Part shown: in pieces, positions 51,103 to 59,663 of the stretch
Layout: each line of letters opens with the position of its first letter
Numbering within the stretch: the stretch's first letter is position 1
The notes under the pieces: generated by a model
What the model saw: only the letters and a program-made list of their open reading frames with translations
Databases searched by the model: none
Told to the model about the DNA's origin: nothing
NCBI GenBank assembly: GCA_039177505.1
Contig: JBCDFR010000007.1
Coordinates: 1 to 64,000, forward strand
Length of the DNA: 64,000 bases
Reading direction: 5' to 3'
Origin: JABSQH01 sp039177505
GTDB taxonomy: Bacteria > Actinomycetota > Acidimicrobiia > Acidimicrobiales > Ilumatobacteraceae
Program-made: the position numbers and the translations under genes

Positions 51103-52836
51103 TCAGCTCAGCCGCACGAGGCGTCCGGGCGTGGCGCCGGTGAATGCATCGTGGTCGCGCGTGATCTGGCCGGCGACGAGGGTGTAGTCGTACCCCTCGG
51201 CGTCCTGCAGGAAGCGGGTGCCCCCGGCGGGAAGATCGGCGACCATGTGCGGCTCGCGCAACGTGAGCCGATCGTGGTCGATCACGTTGAGGTCGGCACG
51301 CAATCCGACTTCGATCCGACCGCGGTCGTCGAAACCGAACAGCGCGGCGGTCTCCGACGTCATCTTGCGGATCACATCGGCCAACCGCAGCTGGGCGCCG
51401 TTGCGGTCGCGGCACCAATGGGTGAGCATCCAGGTCGGGGTCGATGCGTCGCAGATCAGATTGCAGTGGGCCCCGCCGTCGGCGAGGCCGATCACCGCAT
51501 GGTCGTTCGAGAGCATCTCGTACAGCGCTTCACCGTCGCCGTCGGTGTAGCCGAGCAGTGTGTTGAGCACGATGGCCCGACCGTCGCGTTCGAGCAGTGC
51601 GTCGTAGTACACCTCGACCGGGTCGCGATCCGTCGCAGCCGCTACGCCGGCGATCGACTCGGCGTCTGTCGGTTCGTAGTTCACCGGATCGCCGAGCGGA
51701 TACGTCCGGTCGAAGTTCTCCATCGCCTTGGCCAGCAAGGGCTGTTCCTCACGCAGCGCAGCGATCATCGAGCGGTATTCGTCGATGAGTGTCGTGCGCA
51801 TCGACGGCTCGCTCATCGCGGCGACCAATTCGTCGAGTGGCAGCTCGACCAACGGCGCGTAACTCGGGCAGACCATGAACGGGTGACGAGCGGTCAGGCC
51901 GAGCAGCACGCCGAATGGGCGCCCCGCGACCTGGGCCGTGACGGGGTGACCTTCGGCGCGCACCTGCCCGATGAGCTCCAGGTGCTTGCGATAGTCGTCG
52001 GGAGCGACGTCGGTCTGGAGCATCAGGAACGTCACCGGAACACCGGCTTCCTCAGCAAGGCGGCACATCCAGTCGACTTCGAGGTCGGGGGAGATGTGGT
52101 CCTCGGTCGGGATGACGCCGGACGGCGCAACTTCGAACAGTCCGCGGCCGGCCTGCTTCACCGCCCGTCCGATGGCGAACAGTTCGTCCTCGGCGGCGAA
52201 CGTGCCGGGGACCGGCTCGCCCGAGAGTGCTCGATGACCGAGCGTGCGACTCGTAGAGAATCCGCGGGCGCCTGCTTGGATCGCTTCGGCCACGATGCGC
52301 GCCATCTCGTCGATTTCGTCCTGAGTGGCGGGCTCGTTGTCGGTGCCACGTTCACCCATCACGTAGGCGCGGACCGGCCCATGGGCGATCATGGCGGCCA
52401 CGTCGGCTGCGTACTCGCCGGCCTCGAGCGCGTCGAGATACTCGCCGAAGCTTTCCCAGCCCCATGTCATGCCCTCGCTGAGGGCCGAACCGGGAATGTC
52501 CTCGACCCCCTCCATCAGCTCGATGAGGAACTGCTCTTGGCCGGGACGGACGGGAGCGAAGCCGACGCCGCAGTTGCCGAAGACCACGGTGGTCACGCCG
52601 TGTGGCGTCGATGGGGCGAGCTCGGCATCCCACGTTGCCTGACCGTCGTAGTGCGTGTGGATGTCGACGAAACCGGGAGTGACGATGCGGCCCGTGGCGT
52701 CGATCTCGCGATGTGCGGCCGGTAGGTCACAGCCGATCGCCGCGATCCGGTCTCCGTCGATCGCAACGTCGGCCACATAGGGATCTGCGCCGCTGCCGTC
52801 GACGATCGTGCCGTTCCGGATGACCACATCGAACAT
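51103..52836 (-). CDS. N-acyl-D-amino-acid deacylase-like amidohydrolase
   Basis: A 577-residue amidohydrolase. The metal site begins GFVDIHTHYDGQATWD near residue 60 (His-x-His); VTTVVFGNCGVGFAPVR follows. A long insertion including EGVEDIPGSALSEGMTWGWESF matches the N-acyl-D-amino-acid deacylase (D-aminoacylase) subgroup; IGLADGGAHCNLICDASTPTWML near residue 450 carries the conserved Asp/His. It may release amino acids from N-acyl-D-amino acids. ATG 52836 is preferred to GTG 52845, because TAGCGT is 7 nt before it and the GTG lies inside that hexamer. Divergent from the kinase gene. Confidence 0.85.
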   Translation of the reverse strand: MFDVVIRNGTIVDGSGADPYVADVAIDGDRIAAIGCDLPAAHREIDATGRIVTPGFVDIHTHYDGQATWDAELAPSTPHGVTTVVFGNCGVGFAPVRPGQEQFLIELMEGVEDIPGSALSEGMTWGWESFGEYLDALEAGEYAADVAAMIAHGPVRAYVMGERGTDNEPATQDEIDEMARIVAEAIQAGARGFSTSRTLGHRALSGEPVPGTFAAEDELFAIGRAVKQAGRGLFEVAPSGVIPTEDHISPDLEVDWMCRLAEEAGVPVTFLMLQTDVAPDDYRKHLELIGQVRAEGHPVTAQVAGRPFGVLLGLTARHPFMVCPSYAPLVELPLDELVAAMSEPSMRTTLIDEYRSMIAALREEQPLLAKAMENFDRTYPLGDPVNYEPTDAESIAGVAAATDRDPVEVYYDALLERDGRAIVLNTLLGYTDGDGEALYEMLSNDHAVIGLADGGAHCNLICDASTPTWMLTHWCRDRNGAQLRLADVIRKMTSETAALFGFDDRGRIEVGLRADLNVIDHDRLTLREPHMVADLPAGGTRFLQDAEGYDYTLVAGQITRDHDAFTGATPGRLVRLS

Positions 52837-52843
52837 GACTGCC

Positions 52844-52849
52844 ACGCTA
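52844..52849 (-). promoter_or_regulatory. -10 element (TAGCGT) of the amidohydrolase gene
   Basis: On the minus strand TAGCGT ends 7 nt before the ATG at 52836, which decides that start. Confidence 0.5.
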
Positions 52850-52925
52850 GGGAACGGTGCTCGCCGAAGTGCGGTCGGGCGATCGAGCCACTCGACGTTC
52901 GTGGAGCTGCGCGAAGCTGCCGGTG

Positions 52926-54551
52926 ATGGCAGATCCAGATCTCGGTGCGTTCGCCGCCGTGGCGCCCCTCGGGAGCGGGGGAGTGGGCGACGTGTACCGG
53001 GCCACGCGTCGGTCGACCGGTGGGGACGTGGCCATCAAGGTCTTGCGCGACTGGTCGGACCAAGAGGCGGCGCGGCGGCGTGCAGAGCGCGAGCTGCGCG
53101 CCCTGGTCGATCTGCGCGGACACTCCAACGTCGTCAACGTCGAAGAAGTGATCGAGTCCGAACAGACCTTGGCGATCGTGATGGAGTTCGCCCCAGGCGG
53201 GTCGGTCGCCGATCTCATGCGGGCGCGTGGCGGCCGGTTGGCTTTTCCCGAGGCGTTGGTGGTCGCCGACGACACGTCGGCGGCGCTCGCAGCGGCACAT
53301 CAGCGGGGCATCATCCACCGCGACATCAAGCCGCACAACCTGCTCATCGGCGCGTTCGGTCAGGTCAAGGTGTGCGACTTCGGCATCTCGGCGTTGACCC
53401 GATCCGACGAGTTCAGCAATCGCACGAACTCGATCTCACTGCGTTACGCCAGCCCGGAGGAACTCCGCGGCGGCGACGTCGGACCCGCCGCCGACGTGTT
53501 CTCGCTGGCCGCGACGATCCATCAGATGTTGACGGGCGAGTACCTCCCTGCGCCCGACGGCACAGCGGATTCGCTCCCCCTCCGATCGTGGCGGCCTCCC
53601 GCCGATCTCCCCAGCGATGTCACCGCGGAGTTCCGCGATCTGGTCGTACGGAGCGCCGATCGCGTGCCGGCGAATCGCCCCACGGCCGCAGAGCTGCGGG
53701 CGCGTTTCGAAGCTTTCGGTCCGCGGCTCGGGGCGCAGCGGTGCCGGGCGCTCCCGCTCGCGTCGGTCGCCGACGAACCACCCTCGGTAGCGCACGCCGC
53801 GACCGTGCCTGTCGCAGGTGACGTGGCGACCGTTCCGGCGGCTGCCTCCTCGGCGGTCACCACCCCGCAGCCACGTGTCGAGGCACCGGCGGCCACCAGC
53901 GGCGTGGCCGCACAGTCGATCGTGGCCCACCGCCGCAATCGCCGCGTGGCCATCGGAGCGTTCATCGTGCTGGGCGCGGTCGGGGTACTGGCTGCAGCGG
54001 CCGTTGCCGCGGGTTGGTTCGGCGACGACAGCGGCACGGCCGCATCGGTGTCGTCGGCTGCGACCGCACCAACATCCGCGGACCCGACCGGTCCTGCCTC
54101 GACCGTTGCCGCAACGACCCCCACGACCGAGGGTGCAGCGCCGACGACGACTGCCGATCCGGCGGTCGACCCCACCCGGCACGAGGGGCCGCGGTGTGTC
54201 GGCTCCAACCCGTGCATCGAGATGACGAACATCGCTGTGCAGGGCGGAGAGTTCGTCATCGACTGGACGGCGTCGGTGCCGACATCGGTCGACGGTGTGC
54301 ATGCGCACTTCTTCTGGGACGTGTACGACGCGTCTCAGGTGGGCTCGGCCTCGGTGGATCGTGCGCCGTGGGAACTGACCGATCAGCAACCGTTCGTTCC
54401 GGCCGGCGAGATGCGGCTCGTCAATCGGCCGCTCGGTGCCACAGGGGTGTGCGTCACCGCAGCAGGAGCGGATCACGCCGTGATCGATGCCGAGCACTTC
54501 CACTGCGTGCTCGTCGGCGACGACGGCGCTGCGACGAACGGAGAGTCATGA
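52926..54551 (+). CDS. Membrane-anchored Ser/Thr protein kinase
   Basis: A 541-residue kinase of the PknB type. Kinase domain residues about 10-275: glycine loop PLGSGGVGDVYRA, Lys38 in VAIKVLRDW, catalytic HRDIKPHNLLIG with Asp133, metal-binding DFGISAL and the APE-like SPEELRGG. An Ala/Pro linker leads to one membrane helix near residue 345 (AIGAFIVLGAVGVLAAAAVA). An extracellular Thr/Ala-rich stalk and a domain of about 110 residues with two Cys pairs follow; no PASTA repeats are seen. The gene overlaps the next by 4 bp, suggesting coupled expression. ATG at 52926 or GTG at 52923. Confidence 0.85.
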   Translation: MADPDLGAFAAVAPLGSGGVGDVYRATRRSTGGDVAIKVLRDWSDQEAARRRAERELRALVDLRGHSNVVNVEEVIESEQTLAIVMEFAPGGSVADLMRARGGRLAFPEALVVADDTSAALAAAHQRGIIHRDIKPHNLLIGAFGQVKVCDFGISALTRSDEFSNRTNSISLRYASPEELRGGDVGPAADVFSLAATIHQMLTGEYLPAPDGTADSLPLRSWRPPADLPSDVTAEFRDLVVRSADRVPANRPTAAELRARFEAFGPRLGAQRCRALPLASVADEPPSVAHAATVPVAGDVATVPAAASSAVTTPQPRVEAPAATSGVAAQSIVAHRRNRRVAIGAFIVLGAVGVLAAAAVAAGWFGDDSGTAASVSSAATAPTSADPTGPASTVAATTPTTEGAAPTTTADPAVDPTRHEGPRCVGSNPCIEMTNIAVQGGEFVIDWTASVPTSVDGVHAHFFWDVYDASQVGSASVDRAPWELTDQQPFVPAGEMRLVNRPLGATGVCVTAAGADHAVIDAEHFHCVLVGDDGAATNGES

Positions 54552-55693
54552 GCTGGACGTGTCGACGTCTCCTCGCCACGGCGGCGATCGTGGTGGCCGC
54601 CGCGAGCTGTGCGAGCGACGACGGCGGCTCGGCTGACGTCGCTCCGGGCTCGTCGTCGACCGATGCCGCCGCTCCGACCACGAGTGCACCACCAACGGAG
54701 GCCCCGTCGACGACAATCGCCCCAGTGGTGTCCGAGCTTCCATCGACAACGCGTCCGAGCGCCATTCCCGGCTCGGTCCCGGTGATCATCGACAGCGACG
54801 CCAACAACGAGCTCGACGATCAACACGCGCTGGCCTACGCCGCGCTCCGCCCGGACCTGTTCGATCTCGTCGCCGTCACCGCCAACGCCACGAGCGCGGG
54901 TGGAACTGTCGATGCGCATGCCGCCGAAGCCGAGCGCGTGCTGGCACTGGCCGACCGGGTCGGTGACGTACCCGTGTACGCGGGTGCCGACGGCACCTTC
55001 GACGAGATCCGCCCGTTCCTCGACGATCCCGACCATGACGGTCATGCCGCTGTCGACGCGATCATCGATGCGGCGCGGTCGAACGGCGAACTCGTGTTGC
55101 TCCCGATCGGCAAGCTGACGAACGTCGCGCTTGCCCTGGACAAGGCGCCCGACATCGCCGACGGCCTGCGGGTGCTGTGGCTCGGTTCGAACTATCCGCA
55201 GGGAACGCCCGAGTACAACCTTGACAACGACCCCGGCGCCCTCTCGTTCGTGCTCGACGACGGTGTCGATGCCGGCCTCGAGTTCGAGATCGTCACCGTG
55301 CGTCCCGGAGACACGACCGGCACGGCCGCCGTCGACCTCTCCATCGACGAGGCCCTGGCCCGGATGCCAGGGCTCGGCCCGACGATCGACGCACCGATCG
55401 TCGGCCGTACCGGGATGACGCACTCGACATTCGGCGACTACTCCGCGGAGCTGTTTCGTACGTCCACGCCGTTCGGCGATCCACCCAGCCGCTCGCTCTT
55501 CGATCTCGCGGCCGTGGCCCTCGTCGGCGAACCGAGCTGGGCCGAGTCGGTCCTGATTGCTGCACCGTCGTTCGTCGCGGGTGAGTTCGTTGACCGCCCC
55601 GAGCGGCAGCAGACGATCCGCTACTGGGAGCGCTTCGATCGCGACGCCATCGTCGAAGACATGTTCGCGTCGCTCGTCGCTGCCAGCGAGTGA
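54548..55693 (+). CDS. Nucleoside hydrolase-family lipoprotein
   Basis: A 381-residue exported lipoprotein. A signal peptide (RRLLATAAIVVAAASC) ends in a lipobox-like AASC. A Ser/Thr/Ala-rich linker then precedes a nucleoside-hydrolase fold with the calcium-site signature VIIDSDANNELDDQHALAYA near residue 78, where Asp residues are kept, and LLPIGKLTNVALAL. Nucleoside hydrolases cleave N-glycosidic bonds of ribonucleosides; the extracellular location is unusual. The ATG overlaps the kinase stop (ATGA). A stem-loop follows the stop. Confidence 0.8.
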   Translation: MSWTCRRLLATAAIVVAAASCASDDGGSADVAPGSSSTDAAAPTTSAPPTEAPSTTIAPVVSELPSTTRPSAIPGSVPVIIDSDANNELDDQHALAYAALRPDLFDLVAVTANATSAGGTVDAHAAEAERVLALADRVGDVPVYAGADGTFDEIRPFLDDPDHDGHAAVDAIIDAARSNGELVLLPIGKLTNVALALDKAPDIADGLRVLWLGSNYPQGTPEYNLDNDPGALSFVLDDGVDAGLEFEIVTVRPGDTTGTAAVDLSIDEALARMPGLGPTIDAPIVGRTGMTHSTFGDYSAELFRTSTPFGDPPSRSLFDLAAVALVGEPSWAESVLIAAPSFVAGEFVDRPERQQTIRYWERFDRDAIVEDMFASLVAASE

Positions 55694-55697
55694 GGTA

Positions 55698-55720
55698 CGC
55701 CTACTGCTGAAAAGTAGGCG
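55698..55720 (+). terminator. Terminator hairpin after the nucleoside hydrolase gene
   Basis: CGCCTACT (55698-55705) pairs with AGTAGGCG (55713-55720) around seven bases, just after the stop. Confidence 0.6.
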
Positions 55721-55793
55721 CGCTTGTCTCACGGCTCGAGGTGTGTCATCGTCAGGCGGGTCGTTCGCGCCGCCACATGGGGAGCTGATCACG

Positions 55794-56495
55794 GTGAGCA
55801 CACTCGTCCTTTCTCACATCCTGCATCGCGTCGGTGATCTCCCCCGCGCGGTTGCCGAGGCCGAGACTGCGGGGTTCCAGGTCGAGTGGGGATCAGATCC
55901 GGAGGTCGCACACAATGCACTGGTCTGGTTCGCGCGCGGAGCGTTCCTCGAGCTGTACCACGCACCGCCGTTCGATGAATCGACGGCCTCGCTGGTCGAG
56001 GAGGTCGCTGGGTCAGGAGCGGTGCTCCGCTCGCGCCGGTGGGGCGCGATGGCCGATGGGTGGTGCGACTACGCAGTCGAAACCGCCGACGCAGATCTCG
56101 GCGCCGTCGCCGCACGGTGCGCTGCCGACGACATTGCCCTCGGCCCAGCGTTCAATCCCAGCCGAGCTCTGCCGGGCGGCGGCCGAGTCAGTTGGCATCT
56201 TGCGTTCCCCGACGACGGCGACTTGCCGTTCGTGATGAGCGCATATGCCCCACCGCAACGGCCAGGGGCGGTAGCACACGCCAACGGCGCCACCGAGATC
56301 ACGTCGATCACCGTTGCCCATCCGCGCCCCGACGAGTATCGCCGGCACCTCGCGCGCTACGTCGGGACGTCGTCGCTCGATGGGGTGATCATCGAGCGGG
56401 GAACCGGCGCTGGTGCGACGATCACCGGGGTGACCGCCGCCGGGCTCGACGCCCCAGCACGGTTCGGGGTCGGCACGATCGACCCGGCCGGTTAG
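55794..56495 (+). CDS. Glyoxalase-like (VOC-related) domain protein
   Basis: A 233-residue protein resembling the Glyoxalase_3 / VOC-like domain group (HILHRVGDLPRAVAEAETAGFQVEWGSDPE ... HNALVWFARGAFLELYH). The GTG at 55794 has GGGGAG about 10 nt upstream; the frame open from 55557 overlaps the previous gene. Function unknown. Confidence 0.65.
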   Translation: MSTLVLSHILHRVGDLPRAVAEAETAGFQVEWGSDPEVAHNALVWFARGAFLELYHAPPFDESTASLVEEVAGSGAVLRSRRWGAMADGWCDYAVETADADLGAVAARCAADDIALGPAFNPSRALPGGGRVSWHLAFPDDGDLPFVMSAYAPPQRPGAVAHANGATEITSITVAHPRPDEYRRHLARYVGTSSLDGVIIERGTGAGATITGVTAAGLDAPARFGVGTIDPAG

Positions 56496-56517
56496 CTGGC
56501 CCGGCGCAGGCCCATGC

Positions 56518-56979
56518 TCACGCAGGCTCGAAGTCGAGCGTGACGGCGCCGTGCTCGGCGGCGTACTCGACGAGCTCGGCGAGCGTCGGATCACCGTCGA
56601 CCTTCGATCCGAACGAGCGGGCGCCGTGTTTGGGGCCGAGTTCGTCCAGCAGCGTCCGCATCCGTCGTCCGACGACCTCTGGGTCGTCCACCACAGTGGC
56701 CGTGAACGGTTGACGCTCGCCGTCGAGCACGAGCTCGGCGGGACCACCGCCGACGAAGTTGTGCTTGTAACCCGCCTGCGTGATGGTGAACAGCTGGCCG
56801 TCGATCACATGTCGGCCGACGGGCGTCGAGTACGCCTTGCCGGTCTTCCGGCCGGTCCAGTGCAGCACCATCAAACGGTCGCCGACCGATCCCCAGCCGC
56901 GCGTGATGGCGGCCTGCATCGCCGGGTTGAGGATGCGCATCATCCAGGGGCTCGGGGTGGAGCGGGTGATCGTTGCCAT
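56518..56979 (-). CDS. F420-binding nitroreductase/quinone reductase-like (DUF385) protein
   Basis: A 153-residue protein of the deazaflavin-dependent nitroreductase (Ddn) family: GDRLMVLHWTGRKTGKAYSTPV is the family core, with AGYKHNFVGGGPAELVLDGERQPF following. Family members bind F420 and reduce quinones or nitro compounds. ATG start with a GAGGAGAACC ribosome-binding site. It is last of a minus-strand operon TetR - flavoprotein - carboxymuconolactone decarboxylase-like - this gene. Confidence 0.82.
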   Translation of the reverse strand: MATITRSTPSPWMMRILNPAMQAAITRGWGSVGDRLMVLHWTGRKTGKAYSTPVGRHVIDGQLFTITQAGYKHNFVGGGPAELVLDGERQPFTATVVDDPEVVGRRMRTLLDELGPKHGARSFGSKVDGDPTLAELVEYAAEHGAVTLDFEPA

Positions 56980-57039
56980 CAGGTTCTCCTCGTTGGTGTC
57001 GTCAGGGGCGGTGCGCGATGTCCGTTGCGTCCGCAGCGG

Positions 57040-57621
57040 TCATGAGGTCGCCACGTCGTGGTGCGGCGCGACCCCATCGGGCGGCCAGGCGTCGAGGCCG
57101 TCGTCGAGCGGGACGGCCACGTTCTGGAGCAGTTCGGAGAGCATCTTCCACACGCCGATGGTGGCGACGAGGTCGAGCTGGCTCTGTTCGGTGGGAAAGG
57201 CTGCGGCGCACTCGGCCCACGTGTCGTTCGAGATCACGCCGGCGCGCACCGTCTCGTCGGTGGCGTGCAGTGCGGCCCGGTCGGCTGCCGACCATCGATC
57301 GTGACGCTCCCAATCGCGAATCGCGAGGAGGTCGGCCTGGTCGACGCCGAACAACGGAGCGAGTTGCCAATGTTGGGTCCACTCGTACACGCCGTTGTTC
57401 AGCCATCCGATGCGCATGATGATCATCTCCCGCAGTCGGGCATCGAGGCTGCTGTTCGCCGTCAGCTCGTCGGTCAGGTCGCTGATCCGCTGCGCCAGCT
57501 GAGGTTGGCGCAACAGCACCCGGTAGATCGACAGCCCGGCTTTGAGCTTGACGATGCCGACGTGTTCGGCGGCGGTCTTCGAGTCGTCAGCCGACAGCGG
57601 CGCGACGCGTGGAGTGACCAC
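57040..57621 (-). CDS. Carboxymuconolactone decarboxylase family protein
   Basis: A 193-residue AhpD/CMD-like all-helical protein. The core is REMIIMRIGWLNNGVYEWTQHWQLAPLFGVDQADLLAI. The usual CxxC of AhpD is absent (the position reads GVYEWTQHW), so it is a CMD-like member without peroxidatic cysteines; the E-x-x-x-H pattern of CMD is kept. GTG start 3 bp after the stop of the flavoprotein gene, so tightly coupled. It may act on the product of that enzyme. Confidence 0.8.
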   Translation of the reverse strand: MVTPRVAPLSADDSKTAAEHVGIVKLKAGLSIYRVLLRQPQLAQRISDLTDELTANSSLDARLREMIIMRIGWLNNGVYEWTQHWQLAPLFGVDQADLLAIRDWERHDRWSAADRAALHATDETVRAGVISNDTWAECAAAFPTEQSQLDLVATIGVWKMLSELLQNVAVPLDDGLDAWPPDGVAPHHDVATS

Positions 57622-57624
57622 GGC

Positions 57625-58818
57625 TCAGACCAAGAAGCTCTGGATCGGCTGATCGAGCAGTGTGCGGCCGTAGTCGGCGTAGCGCGCCTCGCGGTCGAAG
57701 ATGATGTGGTTCGATCCGGTCGAGATGTCACGCATCGCCTTCTGAATCGGGCTATCGAGTCGGCTGCCGCTGGCGCCGGTGACCGAGAGGATGTCTTGCA
57801 CCGCACCGCGACACATGAACACCGCGTGGGCCATACGCGTCACCCATGCACCTCTCGTTTCCGATGAGGCGGTGTTGCGCTGCTCCATCACGTCGCGCAG
57901 CACGTCGCGCAACAACAGCTCGGCGGCCTCGATGGTGAGTGCCGCCGAGGCCACGACCGCCGGTTTGCCTTCATCGCTGATCGTGCCGCCGGCGCGCGCC
58001 TGTTTCGCGGCGATCTTCGCCTTGGTGGTCGTCTGGTACTCGTGGAGCGCACCCTGGGCGGCGCCGAGCATCGACAGTGCAGACGCAAATCCGAGGATCG
58101 GCACGAGTGGTGTGTCGAAGAGCGGCCCCTCGTGCACCTGGCCCGGCACATCGGCATTGATCAGGCCGATCATGTCGATCGAGCGATCGGCAGGTACGAA
58201 CACGTCGTCGATTCGGAGATCGAGCGAGCCGGTCGAGCACATGCCTGAGACGAACCAGGTGTCGATGGCTTCGACGTCGTTGCGCGGGACAGCGAAGAAC
58301 CGTGGGGCCACGCTGCCGTCGTCGTTCGTCTGCATCGCTCCGACCATCACCCAGTCGGCGTGAACGATGCCGGTTCCCCATTGCCACGTCCCGCTGAGGC
58401 GATACCCGCCCTCGACCTCGGTGGCGGCACCACCGGCCATGCTCAGCGAACCGGGGGCGAGGACGTAGGGGCGCTCGGCGAACAGCTCCTGCTGGAACGT
58501 CTCGGGGAAGTTGCAGAGCCAAAACGCGTGCTCGATGTAGAACGCAGCGAGCCAGCCCATCGATGCGTCGGCGCGCGACAGGATCAGCGACACCTCGAAG
58601 TACGTGTCGATGTCTGCGGCGTGGCCGCCGTAGCGCTCCGGGACGAACATCGCGAAGAGGCCGCTGTCGCGGATCGCGTCGATGACGTCGTCGAGCGGGC
58701 GGCGCGCGACCTCGGCCTCGCGCGCTTTCTCCCGCAACAGGGGAGCGAGACGCTCCGCTGCCGCCACGAGTTCGTTGTGATCGAGCCGGGTGGGTGCTTC
58801 CAGTTGCACGGGTGACAT
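57625..58818 (-). CDS. Acyl-CoA dehydrogenase-fold flavoprotein (HsaA/group D monooxygenase-like)
   Basis: A 397-residue flavoprotein with the acyl-CoA dehydrogenase fold. Seen: DVIDAIRDSGLFAMFVPERYGG, SRADASMGWLAAFYIEHAFWL, GGYRLSGTWQWGTGIVHADWVMVG and the C-terminal ITVTGASGSRLDSPIQK-like region (DILSVTGASGSRLDSPIQKAMRD split here as a motif) near the end. The pattern, with no acidic catalytic base evident, is like the two-component flavin monooxygenases (HsaA, HpaB-like). ATG with AAAGGA ribosome-binding site. A reduced-flavin partner is needed if this is right; a flavin reductase-like gene lies 58 kb away (280-777), not in the operon. Confidence 0.75.
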   Translation of the reverse strand: MSPVQLEAPTRLDHNELVAAAERLAPLLREKAREAEVARRPLDDVIDAIRDSGLFAMFVPERYGGHAADIDTYFEVSLILSRADASMGWLAAFYIEHAFWLCNFPETFQQELFAERPYVLAPGSLSMAGGAATEVEGGYRLSGTWQWGTGIVHADWVMVGAMQTNDDGSVAPRFFAVPRNDVEAIDTWFVSGMCSTGSLDLRIDDVFVPADRSIDMIGLINADVPGQVHEGPLFDTPLVPILGFASALSMLGAAQGALHEYQTTTKAKIAAKQARAGGTISDEGKPAVVASAALTIEAAELLLRDVLRDVMEQRNTASSETRGAWVTRMAHAVFMCRGAVQDILSVTGASGSRLDSPIQKAMRDISTGSNHIIFDREARYADYGRTLLDQPIQSFLV

Positions 58819-58886
58819 GGGTGATCCTTTGGTCGATTCCGTCGGGAGACGGCGGAGTTGTCGAGCGAGGTCGTTGAGTGCGGTCG

Positions 58887-59516
58887 TCAGTCGACGGGGA
58901 GTGGTTCGTGGGCGATCTGCGCGGCCTCGTCGGGGGCGATGCCGAGCACGCGCAGCACGAGTTCGGCGGTGGTGTCGGCGAGTCGATCGGCTGGCTCGCC
59001 GTCGTCGAGGGCGGCGACAACTCCGACGATGGCTCCGTCGATGAAGCTCACCGTGGTGCTCGGGTCGCCGACCCGGTAACGCCCGCTGTCGAGCCCGTTG
59101 GTGATGTCGGTGCGGGGGGCCGCGCCCATGTCGGCGACGAGTTCGCTGAACGACATCCCCGATCGGGCGTACCAGCTCCACAGCGGGTCGTCGGCGATGG
59201 CACGCAACACGATGCGCAGTCCCAACGCCATGCGCAGCGCCGGGTCGGTCGAGCCGCCCGCCGCCCGGTCGACCCGGGCATGGACGGGTTCGGCGAGTCG
59301 CTCGATCACCGGAGCCAACACGTCGCCTTTGGTCTTGAAGTGCAGGTAGAAGGTGCCGTGCCCGATGTCGGCGGCATCGGTGATGTCCTGAATCGTCACC
59401 TCGTCGACCCCGCGATCGCGCATCAGCCGTTCGGCCGACTCGACGAGGCGTGCCCGCGTCGAGGCCTTGCGCCGTTCCGTACGCGTGGCGCGCAGTTCGG
59501 TGGTCGCTGATGACAT
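58887..59516 (-). CDS. TetR-family transcriptional regulator
   Basis: A 209-residue regulator. The helix-turn-helix is DEVTIQDITDAADIGHGTFYLHFKTKGDVL near residues 38-70. The rest is a typical TetR ligand-binding domain (C-terminal). It heads the minus-strand operon with the flavoprotein, CMD-like and DUF385-like genes, and a palindrome TGACTGCAGTCA (59527-59538) lies just upstream. It probably represses that operon and itself. Confidence 0.9.
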   Translation of the reverse strand: MSSATTELRATRTERRKASTRARLVESAERLMRDRGVDEVTIQDITDAADIGHGTFYLHFKTKGDVLAPVIERLAEPVHARVDRAAGGSTDPALRMALGLRIVLRAIADDPLWSWYARSGMSFSELVADMGAAPRTDITNGLDSGRYRVGDPSTTVSFIDGAIVGVVAALDDGEPADRLADTTAELVLRVLGIAPDEAAQIAHEPLPVD

Positions 59517-59526
59517 GAGTCGATAA

Positions 59527-59538
59527 TGACTGCAGTCA
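59527..59538. promoter_or_regulatory. Candidate TetR operator TGACTGCAGTCA
   Basis: Perfect 12-bp palindrome 11 bp upstream of the TetR ATG; on the minus strand CATTAT follows at the position of a -10, 6 nt before that ATG. A related half-site (GAGTCAAGTCAT) is 14 bp further right. Confidence 0.55.
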
Positions 59539-59649
59539 GTAATGGAGTCAAGTCATAAATGAGCGAGGTCGAGATCGTCGCGTTGGTCGAGCGACGTCGT
59601 CGTTGGGTATGCGGCTGGCTCCGCTTCGTCACCCACGGCGATGGCTCCG

Positions 59650-59655
59650 TAGCGT
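59650..59655 (+). promoter_or_regulatory. -10 element (TAGCGT) of the alpha/beta hydrolase gene
   Basis: TAGCGT ends 8 nt before ATG 59664. Confidence 0.4.
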
Positions 59656-59663
59656 GCGCCGGC

